The notes under the pieces were generated by a model, which was given only the letters and a program-made list of their open reading frames with translations, had not been told where the DNA came from and did not search any database. Below, piece after piece: positions 26,584 to 35,260 of a stretch of DNA of 64,000 nucleotides. Position numbers and translations under genes: made by a program. Source of the stretch: Desulfovibrio sp. (GTDB taxonomy: Bacteria; Desulfobacterota; Desulfovibrionia; Desulfovibrionales; Desulfovibrionaceae); contig NZ_JAHZCJ010000005.1 in assembly GCF_019422935.1 (NCBI RefSeq), forward strand, positions 185,097 through 249,096, in the 5' to 3' direction. The first letter of the stretch is position 1. Each line of letters starts with the position of its first letter.

Positions 26584-27395
26584 CGCGCAGGGCTCAGCCG
26601 GAGACTACCGCAAATGAATTCCTCAAGCCGTCCGTTGATGTTAAGACACAGGCCGCCTGACGTTCCTAGGCCCGCCAGCCAGCCGCGTACGATGCGGTCA
26701 TCGTCACGCAGCTCCACGTTCTCGCCGCGCCAGAGCAAAAGAGACTCCGCACGGGCTCTCCACCCCTCGGGAAAAGAGTGGCAGTTAATATAAGCTGAAA
26801 ACATGCGCTTTACAAGGGTTTGCCACAAGGCTTCGGCCATTGGAGGCGCAAAAGTGGAGGATTTATGCTGGGCGGCAAGGCTGGTTGCCTCCAGAGCGGC
26901 GTCCGCCCGCATCTGTTCCGCTGGTGGCGAACAGCGCACATTTATGCCAATGCCCGCCAGCAGCACCCCGCCCCGCTCCTCCAGCAGAATGCCCGCCAGT
27001 TTTCTGGGGTCGGCTTCCGACGCGCACAGCACAAGGTCATTGGGCCATTTCAGGCGCACTTGCCAACCATCCATTGCCAGTGATTCGGCCAGCAGGGCAC
27101 CCACTGCCGGGGCCGCCGCCGTGCCGTCAAACGGAGGTACCAGCGGCAGACGCAGGGCCGCATACACGTTGCCAGCAGGCGAGTGCCACTGCCGCCGCAA
27201 TTGCCCGCGCCCCGCTGTCTGGCTGACAACCTGAACACTATCCCACGGCTCAAGCCAGCCCCGGGCCGCAAGGTTTGCAGCGGTATCAAGGCAGGAGCCG
27301 ACCTCGCCAAAACGCCAGATACGCGGAATAAAATTTTTGTCAGCGCCAGTGGGGGAGCTTCCCTCAAACGGTTGGCTGTGACATACTGGGGGCAT
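26577..27395 (-). CDS. birA: Biotin-[acetyl-CoA-carboxylase] ligase
   Basis: Attaches biotin to the acceptor lysine of carboxylases, most obviously the neighbouring pyruvate carboxylase. The catalytic motif GRGQLRRQWHSPAGNVYAAL and LKWPNDLVL, with KLAGILLE, are clear. The 272-residue protein has only about 28 residues before the catalytic core and no N-terminal helix-turn-helix, so it is a monofunctional ligase that cannot act as a repressor like the E. coli protein. The start codon at 27395 overlaps the divergent gene start at 27394, which makes this start only moderately secure. Confidence 0.92.
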   Translation of the reverse strand: MPPVCHSQPFEGSSPTGADKNFIPRIWRFGEVGSCLDTAANLAARGWLEPWDSVQVVSQTAGRGQLRRQWHSPAGNVYAALRLPLVPPFDGTAAAPAVGALLAESLAMDGWQVRLKWPNDLVLCASEADPRKLAGILLEERGGVLLAGIGINVRCSPPAEQMRADAALEATSLAAQHKSSTFAPPMAEALWQTLVKRMFSAYINCHSFPEGWRARAESLLLWRGENVELRDDDRIVRGWLAGLGTSGGLCLNINGRLEEFICGSLRLSPARE

Positions 27396-28509
27396 GGAAC
27401 TCTACCTCGTCGGCGGCGCAATGCGCGACCTTTTGCTTGGGCGTATGCCCACGGAGCTGGATTTTTCCTTTTCAGGAAGCATGGACGATTTTTTGACCGC
27501 GCATCCCGATGCGGTCTGTGTGGGTAAAAGCGTCAATGTCTGCCTGTGGCGCGGACGCGAATGCATGCCCCTCCGGGGCGGCACCCTGGTGTCTGACCTT
27601 GCAGCGCGGGATCTCACCATCAATGCCCTTGCGCTCGACAGCGCGGGGCGGCTGTACATGCATCCCAAGGCGGTTGATGACCTGCGCAACAAAATAATGC
27701 GTCCGGCTTCGCCCACGGCCTTTGCGGATGACCCCACAAGAATTTTTCGTCTGGCGCGCTTTGCCTCCCGCTGGCCCGAATGGCGCATAGCCCGTGAGGC
27801 TTTTGAACAGATGCGCGCCACGCCCAAAGCTTTGCTGGCGGCCATTCCGGCGGAGCGTGTGGCCAAAGAAATGCTCAAGGCTCTGGCCTTGCCGCGCCCT
27901 GCGAGATTTTTTCGCGTTCTGTCGCAGGGGGATTGCTTGTCCCCCTGGTTTGAAGAACACGAGCGCGCGCGTTACATTCCGGCAGGCCCCGTAAAGTGGC
28001 ATGCCAACAGCGTGCTGGGTCACAGCTTGCGGCTGATGGACGAGCTCGCGGGCGATGCCATGGCCGTGTGGATGGCCTTGTGCCATGACCTTGGAAAAAT
28101 CGGTACTGACCCTGCCCTGCTGCCCCACCATTATGGGCATGAGGCGCGCGGCGTGCCGCTTGCACTGGCCCTTGCCAAAAGGCTGCGGCTGCCGGCAGTC
28201 TATGCCAGAGCGGGGGCGCTTGCTGCGGAAGAACACATGAAGGCAGGCATGTTTGCCACCCTGCGCACCGGCACGCGCCGCGATCTGCTGTGGCGGGTCA
28301 ACCAGCTCGGGCTTTCGCGCCCTTTCTGGAAGCTGGCGGATGCCGACAGCAATTCACCCATCAGCGGTTTGGCCTACCCGAGCCTGAAGGCTATTAACGC
28401 CGTGCGTCTGCCCGAAGAGTGGCACAACCGGGGCGAAGAATCAGCCCGCAAGCTGCGCGAAATGCAATGCATGGCCCTGGCGGCGCTGAACAGAAAGCGG
28501 GCAGCCTAG
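27394..28509 (+). CDS. cca: CCA tRNA nucleotidyltransferase-family protein with HD domain
   Basis: A 371-residue class II polymerase-beta-superfamily nucleotidyltransferase. The head reads YLVGGAMRDLLLG (residues 4-16), followed by T20-E21-L22-D23, where the usual catalytic D-x-D is E-L-D. DLAARDLTINALA and DDPTRIFRLARFASRW are the conserved neck motifs that recognise the tRNA end and bases. The C-terminal half contains an HD pair in MALCHDLGKIG. It probably adds or repairs tRNA CCA ends; a poly(A) polymerase-like or degenerate role is possible given the Glu. Its start overlaps the divergent birA start by two bases. Confidence 0.88.
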   Translation: MELYLVGGAMRDLLLGRMPTELDFSFSGSMDDFLTAHPDAVCVGKSVNVCLWRGRECMPLRGGTLVSDLAARDLTINALALDSAGRLYMHPKAVDDLRNKIMRPASPTAFADDPTRIFRLARFASRWPEWRIAREAFEQMRATPKALLAAIPAERVAKEMLKALALPRPARFFRVLSQGDCLSPWFEEHERARYIPAGPVKWHANSVLGHSLRLMDELAGDAMAVWMALCHDLGKIGTDPALLPHHYGHEARGVPLALALAKRLRLPAVYARAGALAAEEHMKAGMFATLRTGTRRDLLWRVNQLGLSRPFWKLADADSNSPISGLAYPSLKAINAVRLPEEWHNRGEESARKLREMQCMALAALNRKRAA

Positions 28510-28543
28510 CCGAGCCTGAAGTCAGACCGGTAGGCTTGCGCTA

Positions 28544-29005
28544 TCAGGCCACTGCTTCAGCAGCGACTTCCATAAAATAGTCGCTCACCGCATCCATCTG
28601 CGCGCTGTGGTCAAGCCCGCACAAATGGGCCATTCCGTGGGCGAGCAGGCGCAACGCATGCTCGCCAGGCTCCTGCCCGTACAGCAGGCATTCCCTGCGC
28701 AGCGTATCCAGTGAAAACAGAAGTGCGCCGGGGCTGTCGCAGCCACCGGGGAAGGAAAGCACGTTGGTAGGGCCCTGACAGCCCATGCAGCGCCCGTTGG
28801 CTGCGCTCATGGCGGCGTCATCAATCAGATGCAGTTCCACAGCCGGGGGCACAACAGGCACGTTGGCCTGCTCTGCGGCGGCAAGCATGGCCGCAAGGGC
28901 GGCGCGCTGCTGCCTGCGGTCAAGCGGCAGAATCCATGCGGCCGCCGCATAGCGGTAAAAAATGCGCACGGCTGCCTGTGGCCGCTTACCCCTGACTGCG
29001 CCCAT
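28544..29005 (-). CDS. ybeY: Endoribonuclease YbeY (16S rRNA maturation)
   Basis: A 153-residue metal-dependent ribonuclease for rRNA maturation. The zinc motif H-x3-H-x5-H is exact: His123, His127 and His133 in LLAHGMAHLCGLDH. The upstream TNVLSFP segment is also conserved. An N-terminal extension and two extra cysteines (CMGC) are unusual but harmless to the fold. It lies five bases after pgpH in the phoH-pgpH-ybeY operon, the arrangement common in many bacteria. Confidence 0.93.
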   Translation of the reverse strand: MGAVRGKRPQAAVRIFYRYAAAAWILPLDRRQQRAALAAMLAAAEQANVPVVPPAVELHLIDDAAMSAANGRCMGCQGPTNVLSFPGGCDSPGALLFSLDTLRRECLLYGQEPGEHALRLLAHGMAHLCGLDHSAQMDAVSDYFMEVAAEAVA

Positions 29006-29010
29006 GATTC

Positions 29011-31446
29011 CTAAGCCTGCCCCTTTTCTTCCGGGATGGCGGGTATGCCAGCCTGTTTTGCGCTCTCCGGCTGGCTCGTCAGGGCTTTGACCTCGGGCGA
29101 TTGCGCTGCAGCGGGTTTGTCTCCGTTACAATGCTTGTCGCCGCACGGTTTGCCCTGCCCCGTGGGGGTAAGGGCAGTTGCGCCATGTGTTGCGGGGGCA
29201 GAGCCGTTTTTGCCGTTGGGCTTGTTTTCAGCCCTGGCGGCGTCATTGATTCTGGCGTCAGGATAGGCAATGCGCTGATGGAAAATACCCGTCAGAATGC
29301 GCTGGAAGTTTTCGCTCAGGAAGTGCAGATCCTTAAAGGTCAGCTCCGATTCGTCCAACTGCCCTTCCGAGAAGATGCCCTTGATGATGGTGTCAATGTG
29401 CGACTTGATGCGCGCGGGCGTAGGATCGTTAAGCGTGCGGCTGGAGGCCTCAACGGAGTCGGCCAGCATGAGAATGGCGGCTTCCTTGGTTTGCGGACGC
29501 GGCCCCACATAGCTGAAATCGGATTCACGCGGCTTCTCGCCCTGATTCAGAGCCTTCTGGTAGAAAAAGCGTATGAGCCTTGTACCATGGTGCTGGCTGA
29601 TAATGTCGGCAATATCCTGCCCGAGCTTGTACCGCTCGGCCAGTTCCGTGCCTTTTTTGACATGCGAAAGCAGGATGAGCGCACTCATGGACGGGGCCAG
29701 CTTGTCGTGCTTGTTGGGCCCGCCAAACTGGTTTTCGATGAAATATTCGGGATACGATAGCTTGCCCACATCATGATACAGTGCCGCCACCTTGCACAGC
29801 AGGCTGTTGGCGCCGATGGCCTTGGCCCCGGCTTCAACCATGTTGGCGACCACAAGGGAGTGATGGTAGGTGCCGGGCACTGTTACCATGAGCTCCTGCA
29901 TGAGGGGTTGCTCAAGGCTCATAAGTTCCATGAGGCGGAAACGCGTACTGTACCCAAAGCTGATTTCAAGCACAGGGCTTACTGCAAAGAGCAGAATGAG
30001 CGACAGCACGCTGTTGATAAACACGGCCAGCAACTGCGTGGGCATGACGCCGGGGGCGCTTTGGGCCAGCAGGGTTGCGCCAAACCAGATGATGGACTGC
30101 CCGATGGTCAGCGGCACAATGCTCCACACCACGTCCTGTCGGCTTTGGGCATTGGTTACAAGCCATGTGGCAAGCATGCCGCCGAGAAAATGGAGCAGGA
30201 ACAGCGAAAACTGCGCCTGAAACATGAGCATGGTAAAGAACGAGATCAACAGGGCCATGGTGCAATAGCGCCTGGCCGCAAAAACCATGGCGACCAGCCC
30301 CACTGCTCCTGCCACAGGGTAGCCCACGGCCAGCGTATTGATGAACGAATGACTGTCGATACGCATCCCAAGCACGTACACAGCCTTTGCACCGGCGCTG
30401 AAAAGCAGCAGAAGCAAGGAAATAAGCAGCATGTCCTTGCAGCGCAGGGGGGTGCCGGGTTTGCCGCTGGGGGCGACAAAAAAGCCGATGGAGAGCACCA
30501 GCGAGCACAAAAAGGCGCCAGCGGCTATATCCCAGTGCATGGGGTCGGAAGCGGATTTATAAAGCGTTTGCAGCTTGATCTGCTGCTCGCGGCTGACCCT
30601 TTCGCCCTTGCGCAACACGATCTCGCCCTTTTGTATCTGATAATACACGGGCTCAACCATGGACATTACGGCAGAGCTGCGCTTCTGGGTAGATTCCCGG
30701 TTCAGCGTCAGCGTGGAAGGCATGGTTGCGGAAAGCAGAATGTTGATGGCGCGCCGCGACTGCGGGTTCAGCGTGGAAACCTGCCGTATCTGGGCAGAAA
30801 TTTCCGCCAGATACGATTGCACGTCGGGCAGATTGACTACGTCCGGACGCAGTATTTCTGTATTTGTATCCAGATTGCGCACAATAACGCCAGAGCGGTC
30901 AACCCTGGCCGAGCGTATATCACCCACAAGGCCTTCTGCCATATGGTCGCGAATCTGGGGCAGCAGCACCTTGAGCAGATATGTCTGCGCCTCGGGCTGG
31001 GCGAGTTCCGGCAAAATTTCGTCAGCAACGGTGGGTGTCAGTTCATCCACCAGCCTGTGCAGCGGGCCTTCGACCCCGACATGGTAATCAATGCCGTTGT
31101 TCAGGCTGCGCATGATCTCCACAATACGGTTCTGAAAGGCCGTAAAGGGTTCAAGACTCAGATCATAGACAGGCGGTTGCAGAAGCTGCACCTGTTTGCG
31201 CCGGGCCTTGGTGGCCTGCACGTCTTCAACGAGGATGTCCCGGTCGGCAATGACGTCAGAATCAGCCACTTGCCCGGCAACGTACACGCGAGGCACAGCC
31301 TCAAAATTGGCCCCTGCAAGCAGGCTGATGAAAAGCAGGGTGAGCACAAGCACTGAAAGCCCCAAGCCACAATGGTGGCGGGCCCGCAACATGCGAAAGA
31401 GTGCAAGGATGCTAGCTGGACGTACCGCTTTTTTCTGCATTATCAT
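29011..31446 (-). CDS. pgpH: 7TM-HD domain protein, PgpH-type cyclic-di-AMP phosphodiesterase
   Basis: An 811-residue inner-membrane protein. One N-terminal membrane helix (residues 30-48) is followed by a large extracytoplasmic 7TMR-HDED domain, a block of seven membrane helices (about 310-480), then a cytoplasmic HD domain with YHHSLVVANMVEAG, LYHDVGKL and ISQHHG. Listeria PgpH degrades cyclic di-AMP; that activity is inferred here. The C-terminal 90 residues are polar, low-complexity and rich in Lys, Pro, Ala and Gly. The 5' end overlaps phoH by 35 bases. The start at 31446 or the Met two codons later (31440) are equally possible. Confidence 0.9.
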   Translation of the reverse strand: MIMQKKAVRPASILALFRMLRARHHCGLGLSVLVLTLLFISLLAGANFEAVPRVYVAGQVADSDVIADRDILVEDVQATKARRKQVQLLQPPVYDLSLEPFTAFQNRIVEIMRSLNNGIDYHVGVEGPLHRLVDELTPTVADEILPELAQPEAQTYLLKVLLPQIRDHMAEGLVGDIRSARVDRSGVIVRNLDTNTEILRPDVVNLPDVQSYLAEISAQIRQVSTLNPQSRRAINILLSATMPSTLTLNRESTQKRSSAVMSMVEPVYYQIQKGEIVLRKGERVSREQQIKLQTLYKSASDPMHWDIAAGAFLCSLVLSIGFFVAPSGKPGTPLRCKDMLLISLLLLLFSAGAKAVYVLGMRIDSHSFINTLAVGYPVAGAVGLVAMVFAARRYCTMALLISFFTMLMFQAQFSLFLLHFLGGMLATWLVTNAQSRQDVVWSIVPLTIGQSIIWFGATLLAQSAPGVMPTQLLAVFINSVLSLILLFAVSPVLEISFGYSTRFRLMELMSLEQPLMQELMVTVPGTYHHSLVVANMVEAGAKAIGANSLLCKVAALYHDVGKLSYPEYFIENQFGGPNKHDKLAPSMSALILLSHVKKGTELAERYKLGQDIADIISQHHGTRLIRFFYQKALNQGEKPRESDFSYVGPRPQTKEAAILMLADSVEASSRTLNDPTPARIKSHIDTIIKGIFSEGQLDESELTFKDLHFLSENFQRILTGIFHQRIAYPDARINDAARAENKPNGKNGSAPATHGATALTPTGQGKPCGDKHCNGDKPAAAQSPEVKALTSQPESAKQAGIPAIPEEKGQA

Positions 31447-32410
31447 AGGCGTTTACGATTGCTCCCACCAAGGGATGCCGCACTACGTCGGCCTTGGTGA
31501 AGTGATGCACTGCGATGGTTGGAACTTTGGCAAGGATATTCAGCGCGTGGATAAGGCCGGAGCGCGGGCGCTGGCCGCCGGGCTGCAAGGGCAGGTCGAT
31601 CTGGGTTGTGTCGCCCGTTACGACCATGCGCGAGCCAAAGCCCATGCGGGTAAGGAACATCTTCATCTGTTCTTGCGTGGTGTTCTGCGCTTCGTCAAGA
31701 ATGATAAAGGCATCGTTAAGGGTGCGCCCGCGCATGAAGGCCAGGGGCGCAACTTCAATGGAGCCCACTTCAAGCATGGACGCCACCTTGGGCTGGGGCA
31801 TCATGTCGTGCAGGGCGTCATAGAGCGGGCGCAAATAGGGATTGACCTTGTCGGCCAGATCGCCGGGCAAAAAGCCAAGGCGCTCACCCGCTTCCACCGC
31901 CGGGCGCGTCAGCACAATGCGTTTAACCCTGTGCTGCTGAAACATGGACAGCGCCATGGCGACAGCAAGATAGGTTTTGCCCGTACCGGCGGGGCCAACC
32001 GCAAAAACAAGCTCATTGCGCCGCAGCAGATCAAGGTAGGTGCGCTGGGCAACATTGCGGGCAGTGACCGTTTTGCGCGGGGTGTTGACGAAAACGGCAT
32101 CCTTGAAAATCTTTTCCAGATTCAGGCCGGGATCCGCGCGCAGCATCTCGTAACTGCGGGCGATATCCTGCTGGCTCAGCAACAATCCGCCGCGCAGCAG
32201 CTCGTACAACTGCACAAAAACATTGCACAACACCTGCCGGGTGTTCATGTCTGGGCTTTCAATAAGAATGCTGGCGCCACGGCTGCCTATGGAGGCCCCG
32301 CTGGCTGCGGCCAACAGCTCAAGATGCGCATTGTGAGGGCCAAATAGCTGATTGGCTAAGGCGGGATCGTCGAATTCGACGGTCTCAAGCATGGAGGAAT
32401 GTACTGCCAT
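31412..32410 (-). CDS. phoH: PhoH-family ATPase (YbeZ-like)
   Basis: A 332-residue P-loop protein with an N-terminal KH-like nucleic-acid-binding region, Walker A GPAGTGKT at 139-146, LTRPAVEAGERLGFLPGD and Walker B FIILDEAQNTT. PhoH/YbeZ proteins are RNA-linked ATPases associated with YbeY and ribosome maturation. It is the first gene of the phoH-pgpH-ybeY operon, which supports the assignment. Confidence 0.94.
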   Translation of the reverse strand: MAVHSSMLETVEFDDPALANQLFGPHNAHLELLAAASGASIGSRGASILIESPDMNTRQVLCNVFVQLYELLRGGLLLSQQDIARSYEMLRADPGLNLEKIFKDAVFVNTPRKTVTARNVAQRTYLDLLRRNELVFAVGPAGTGKTYLAVAMALSMFQQHRVKRIVLTRPAVEAGERLGFLPGDLADKVNPYLRPLYDALHDMMPQPKVASMLEVGSIEVAPLAFMRGRTLNDAFIILDEAQNTTQEQMKMFLTRMGFGSRMVVTGDTTQIDLPLQPGGQRPRSGLIHALNILAKVPTIAVHHFTKADVVRHPLVGAIVNAYDNAEKSGTSS

Positions 32411-32477
32411 AGCCGCTCTCTAGCCTATTTCAGTTGGCCTGTCCATTACTGGATTCGGAACCTGTATATTTTTAATG

Positions 32478-32494
32478 GGCGGGCCGACCCCGCC
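32478..32494. repeat. Short G+C-rich inverted repeat
   Basis: GGCGGG and CCCGCC form a 6-bp stem with a 5-base loop in the 185-base divergent region between phoH and the serine-rich gene. There is no T-run. Confidence 0.3.
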
Positions 32495-32518
32495 TGGTTC
32501 ACTCCCTAAAAATATAGC

Positions 32519-32534
32519 TGGCCTGGAATATGCA
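32519..32534 (+). promoter_or_regulatory. Candidate sigma-54 promoter
   Basis: TGGCCTGGAATATGCA has the invariant GG and GC dinucleotides exactly 12 bases apart and matches 9 of the 12 defined positions of TGGCACGNNNNTTGCW. Transcription would start near 32545, giving a leader of about 50 bases before the serine-rich gene. Confidence 0.45.
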
Positions 32535-32595
32535 TAAGTAAGCAATACGGCACCCCCAAGTCTGAAAATCAGGCAAAATCTGCCGAGGAGTCACT

Positions 32596-33540
32596 ATGAG
32601 CAGCGTATCAGGCGTAAGCAGCTACACATCCGCACTATACCAGTGGCAGAACCAGAAGCTGAGTACCTCTACCTCTGGCAGCTCATCGTCTTCGAGTTCT
32701 TCAAGCACGTCGAGCCAGATGCTCAGCGGCAGCAGCATAACCAGCCAGCTTTCCAGCATGGTTGATCTGACAAAGTATGCCATGGATGCCATGGGTCTTG
32801 AAAGCGGCAGCCGCGTTACTTTCAGCCAGATTACCAAGTATCGCGAGCAGTTGAATACGGAATTCAACACCGCCGTCAAGGATGGCCTGTCCAAGCTTGG
32901 TGTCACGGATCCTTCAAGTGTCACTTTCACTTTGGCTGCGGACGGTTCCCTCACGGCTACCAGCGCCAATGCTACGGATCAGACCAATGTGCAGAACTGG
33001 CTTAAGAGCAATACGACTATTGGCAAGGATCTGCGTACGGCCCTTACCGCTGCTGGCGTCAGTTCCAGTACATCTGTTGCCATGACTGTTGACAGCAGCG
33101 GCAAACTGACCGCTGCCAGCAGCACGGACAGTGCCGACAAGGCCGCTATTCAGGCAGTGCTGGATAATTCCAAACTCGGTCAGACGCTGAACAGCGGCAT
33201 GAGCAGTCTTGCTGTGAGCAGCGATGCAAAATTTACCCTGCAAACAAAGTCCGATGGCAGCATTGTGGTTGAAAGCAGCGATGCCGCCACCAAGGCAGCC
33301 GTGCAGAAGTTCTTTGACAACAATCCCGCGCTGGTCAAAAAGTTCGGCCAGATTCAGGCCCTTTCCGGCCTTGATGATGCGCGCAAGGCATTGCAGGTTT
33401 CGCCCTCTGACCTGCGCAAGCGCATTGAGGTGGAATCCATGGCCGCATGGTGGTCCGGCTCGGGCAACGCCACAAGTTCTTTTGGCAGTTATTCCGACAG
33501 CAGCCTTTCCATGCTTTCGGGCCTGAACATGAGCGTCTAG
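32596..33540 (+). CDS. Serine-rich three-repeat protein of unknown function
   Basis: A 314-residue protein without a signal peptide or membrane helix. The first 55 residues are Ser/Thr-rich with a run of nine serines at 29-37. Residues 88-245 hold three diverged copies of a unit of about 52 residues: an amphipathic helix, a beta hairpin of the form FTL-x-x-DGSLTATS, and a second helix resembling DQTNVQNWLKSN (units about 88-140, 142-193, 194-245). The tail is again Ser/Gly-rich. GAGGAG precedes the ATG. Behind a sigma-54-like promoter, a flagellar, surface or secreted role is conceivable, but I recognise no named family. Confidence 0.75.
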   Translation: MSSVSGVSSYTSALYQWQNQKLSTSTSGSSSSSSSSSTSSQMLSGSSITSQLSSMVDLTKYAMDAMGLESGSRVTFSQITKYREQLNTEFNTAVKDGLSKLGVTDPSSVTFTLAADGSLTATSANATDQTNVQNWLKSNTTIGKDLRTALTAAGVSSSTSVAMTVDSSGKLTAASSTDSADKAAIQAVLDNSKLGQTLNSGMSSLAVSSDAKFTLQTKSDGSIVVESSDAATKAAVQKFFDNNPALVKKFGQIQALSGLDDARKALQVSPSDLRKRIEVESMAAWWSGSGNATSSFGSYSDSSLSMLSGLNMSV

Positions 33541-33577
33541 TTTTTACGCATATGCTGTGCTGACGGCATCAGCACTT

Positions 33578-33599
33578 TAAGGGGCCGCGAGGCCCCTTA
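33578..33599 (+). terminator. Hairpin after the serine-rich gene
   Basis: TAAGGGGCC (33578-33586) and GGCCCCTTA (33591-33599) form a perfect 9-bp stem with a GCGA loop, 38 bases after the stop codon. The T-tract is interrupted (TGCGTTT). Confidence 0.55.
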
Positions 33600-33640
33600 T
33601 GCGTTTAAAATCCGGGATGCAGCCTGCCTTGAACAGTATA

Positions 33641-33679
33641 AAAAGCGGGGATCCCGGCATGACCGGAATCCCCGCTTTT
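33641..33679. terminator. Bidirectional terminator between convergent genes
   Basis: AAAAGCGGGGAT (33641-33652) pairs perfectly with ATCCCCGCTTTT (33668-33679), with additional CCGG/CCGG pairing inside. The A/T ends give T-runs on both strands, so it can stop the serine-rich transcript and the gatB transcript. Confidence 0.82.
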
Positions 33680-33702
33680 GCGTGTTTGATATTGATTGGA
33701 TT

Positions 33703-35136
33703 TTACAGCTTTTTGGCAAGCAGTTCGTTTACCAGGGCAGGATTGGCCTTGCCCTTGGTGGCGCGCATGATCTGCCCCACAAAGAAGCTGATCAGCTTGG
33801 TTTTGCCGCCGCGATAGGCCTCCACCTCTGCGGGATTGGCCGCAATGACTTCATCCACGGCGGCTTCAAGCGCTGAGGTGTCGGAAATCTGCACGAGGCC
33901 TTTTTCCTTCACGTAAGCTTCTGGCATGACGCCCTGCTCAAAGATGTCGCCAAAAATATCATTGGCGATCTTGGCGCTGATGGTGCCGCCGTCAACCAGA
34001 CGCACCAGTTCGGCCAGTGCCTCGGGCTTCATGGCCCAGGCGGAGGGGTCAGCGGCGGAAAGCCCACGGGCGTTGCATTCGCGCAGTAGCGGGCCAAGCA
34101 CAAAGTTGGCAACCTTCTTGGGGTCGGCCTTGGCGGCTGCCGTTTCAAAAAAGTCGGCTAGGCCCTTGCTCTGCACAAGCACTTCTGCCTCGGCTTCGGG
34201 CAGACCTGCCATAGCCACAAAACGGGGCACGCGAATCTGGGGCAACTCCGGCATTTCGGCGCGCCAGCGGGTCATTTCTTCTTCCGTAATGTCTACGGGT
34301 AAAATGTCCGGGTCGGGGAAGTAGCGGTAATCGTGCGCTTCTTCCTTGCTGCGCATGGAGGCCGTGGTATTCTTGACGGCATCGTACAGGCGGGTTTCCT
34401 GCACGACCTTGTCGCCGTCGTCCAGCACATCCTGCTGGCGGGCAATTTCATACTCAATGGCGCGTTGCACATTGCGGAAGGAGTTGAGGTTCTTCAGCTC
34501 GGTGCGGGTGCCGAAGGGTTCGGTTCCCACAGGGCGCAACGAGACGTTGGCGTCGCACCTGAAGCTGCCCTCTTCCATGTTGCCGTCGCACACGCCAAGA
34601 TAGGTCACAATGTTGTACAAGCCCTTGAGATAGGCCACTGCTTCGGCGGCAGAGCGCATGTCCGGCTCGGAAACTATTTCAACCAGGGGCGTGCCCGCGC
34701 GGTTGAGGTCCACATAGCTCAGGTTTTCGCCCTGCGCGTGAATGTTTTTGCCAGCATCGTTTTCCATGTGGATACGCGTAATGCCCACGCGCTTGCGCCG
34801 CCCATCCACGTCCACTTCAAGATGCCCGTGTTCGCAGATAGGCAGCTCGAACTGCGAAATCTGATACCCGGAGGGCAGATCAGGATAAAAATAGTTTTTG
34901 CGGGCAAAAATGGAACGTGTATTGATGGCGCAATTGGTGGCGAGGCCGACCAGAGCGGCAAAGTGAACAGCCTGACGGTTGGGCACAGGCAGAGCGCCGG
35001 GCATGCCGGAGCATACTTCGCACACATTGGCGTTGGCGGGCTGCCCAAAAGTTGTAGGGCAGGAACAGAACAGTTTGGAGGCCGTGGCAAGTTGCACATG
35101 CACTTCAAGGCCAATCACGGCTTCATAGGCGGCCAT
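33703..35136 (-). CDS. gatB: Asp-tRNA(Asn)/Glu-tRNA(Gln) amidotransferase subunit B
   Basis: The kinase/tRNA-recognition subunit of GatCAB, which converts misacylated Glu-tRNA(Gln) or Asp-tRNA(Asn). The 477-residue protein begins [28 protein letters not shown] and contains [31 protein letters not shown] and [14 protein letters not shown], all GatB signatures. The YqeY-like tail domain is complete. gatA and gatC are not nearby, so the operon is split. A structured 124-base leader precedes it. Confidence 0.96.
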   Translation of the reverse strand: MAAYEAVIGLEVHVQLATASKLFCSCPTTFGQPANANVCEVCSGMPGALPVPNRQAVHFAALVGLATNCAINTRSIFARKNYFYPDLPSGYQISQFELPICEHGHLEVDVDGRRKRVGITRIHMENDAGKNIHAQGENLSYVDLNRAGTPLVEIVSEPDMRSAAEAVAYLKGLYNIVTYLGVCDGNMEEGSFRCDANVSLRPVGTEPFGTRTELKNLNSFRNVQRAIEYEIARQQDVLDDGDKVVQETRLYDAVKNTTASMRSKEEAHDYRYFPDPDILPVDITEEEMTRWRAEMPELPQIRVPRFVAMAGLPEAEAEVLVQSKGLADFFETAAAKADPKKVANFVLGPLLRECNARGLSAADPSAWAMKPEALAELVRLVDGGTISAKIANDIFGDIFEQGVMPEAYVKEKGLVQISDTSALEAAVDEVIAANPAEVEAYRGGKTKLISFFVGQIMRATKGKANPALVNELLAKKL

Positions 35137-35156
35137 AGATCAGATTACTCCCTCAG

Positions 35157-35247
35157 CGGGGTTCACCCCGTAGTTGCGCGGCAAAAGCGCCGCTTTGCGC
35201 ATAAGCGCCCGCTAAACCTGGCATCCGGCGGTTTACGCCGCCTTTTT
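35157..35247 (+). ncRNA. Candidate structured RNA with plus-strand terminator
   Basis: Between two minus-strand genes the plus strand holds CGGGGT-TC-ACCCCG (35157-35170), a second stem (GCGGC with GCCGC, 35178-35193), and GGCGG (35227-35231) paired with CCGCC (35238-35242) directly followed by TTTTTT. The last element is an intrinsic terminator facing the plus strand, where no protein gene needs one. Either a short plus-strand RNA is made here or these stems act in the gatB leader on the other strand. No promoter was identified. Confidence 0.35.
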
Positions 35248-35260
35248 TGACGCAAAAGCA

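Noticed and set aside
29773..31356. 527-residue plus-strand open frame opposite pgpH
   Set aside because: It is antisense to a gene with clear membrane and HD domains, is rich in His, Gln and Gly without any motif, and is a by-product of G+C-rich codon use.
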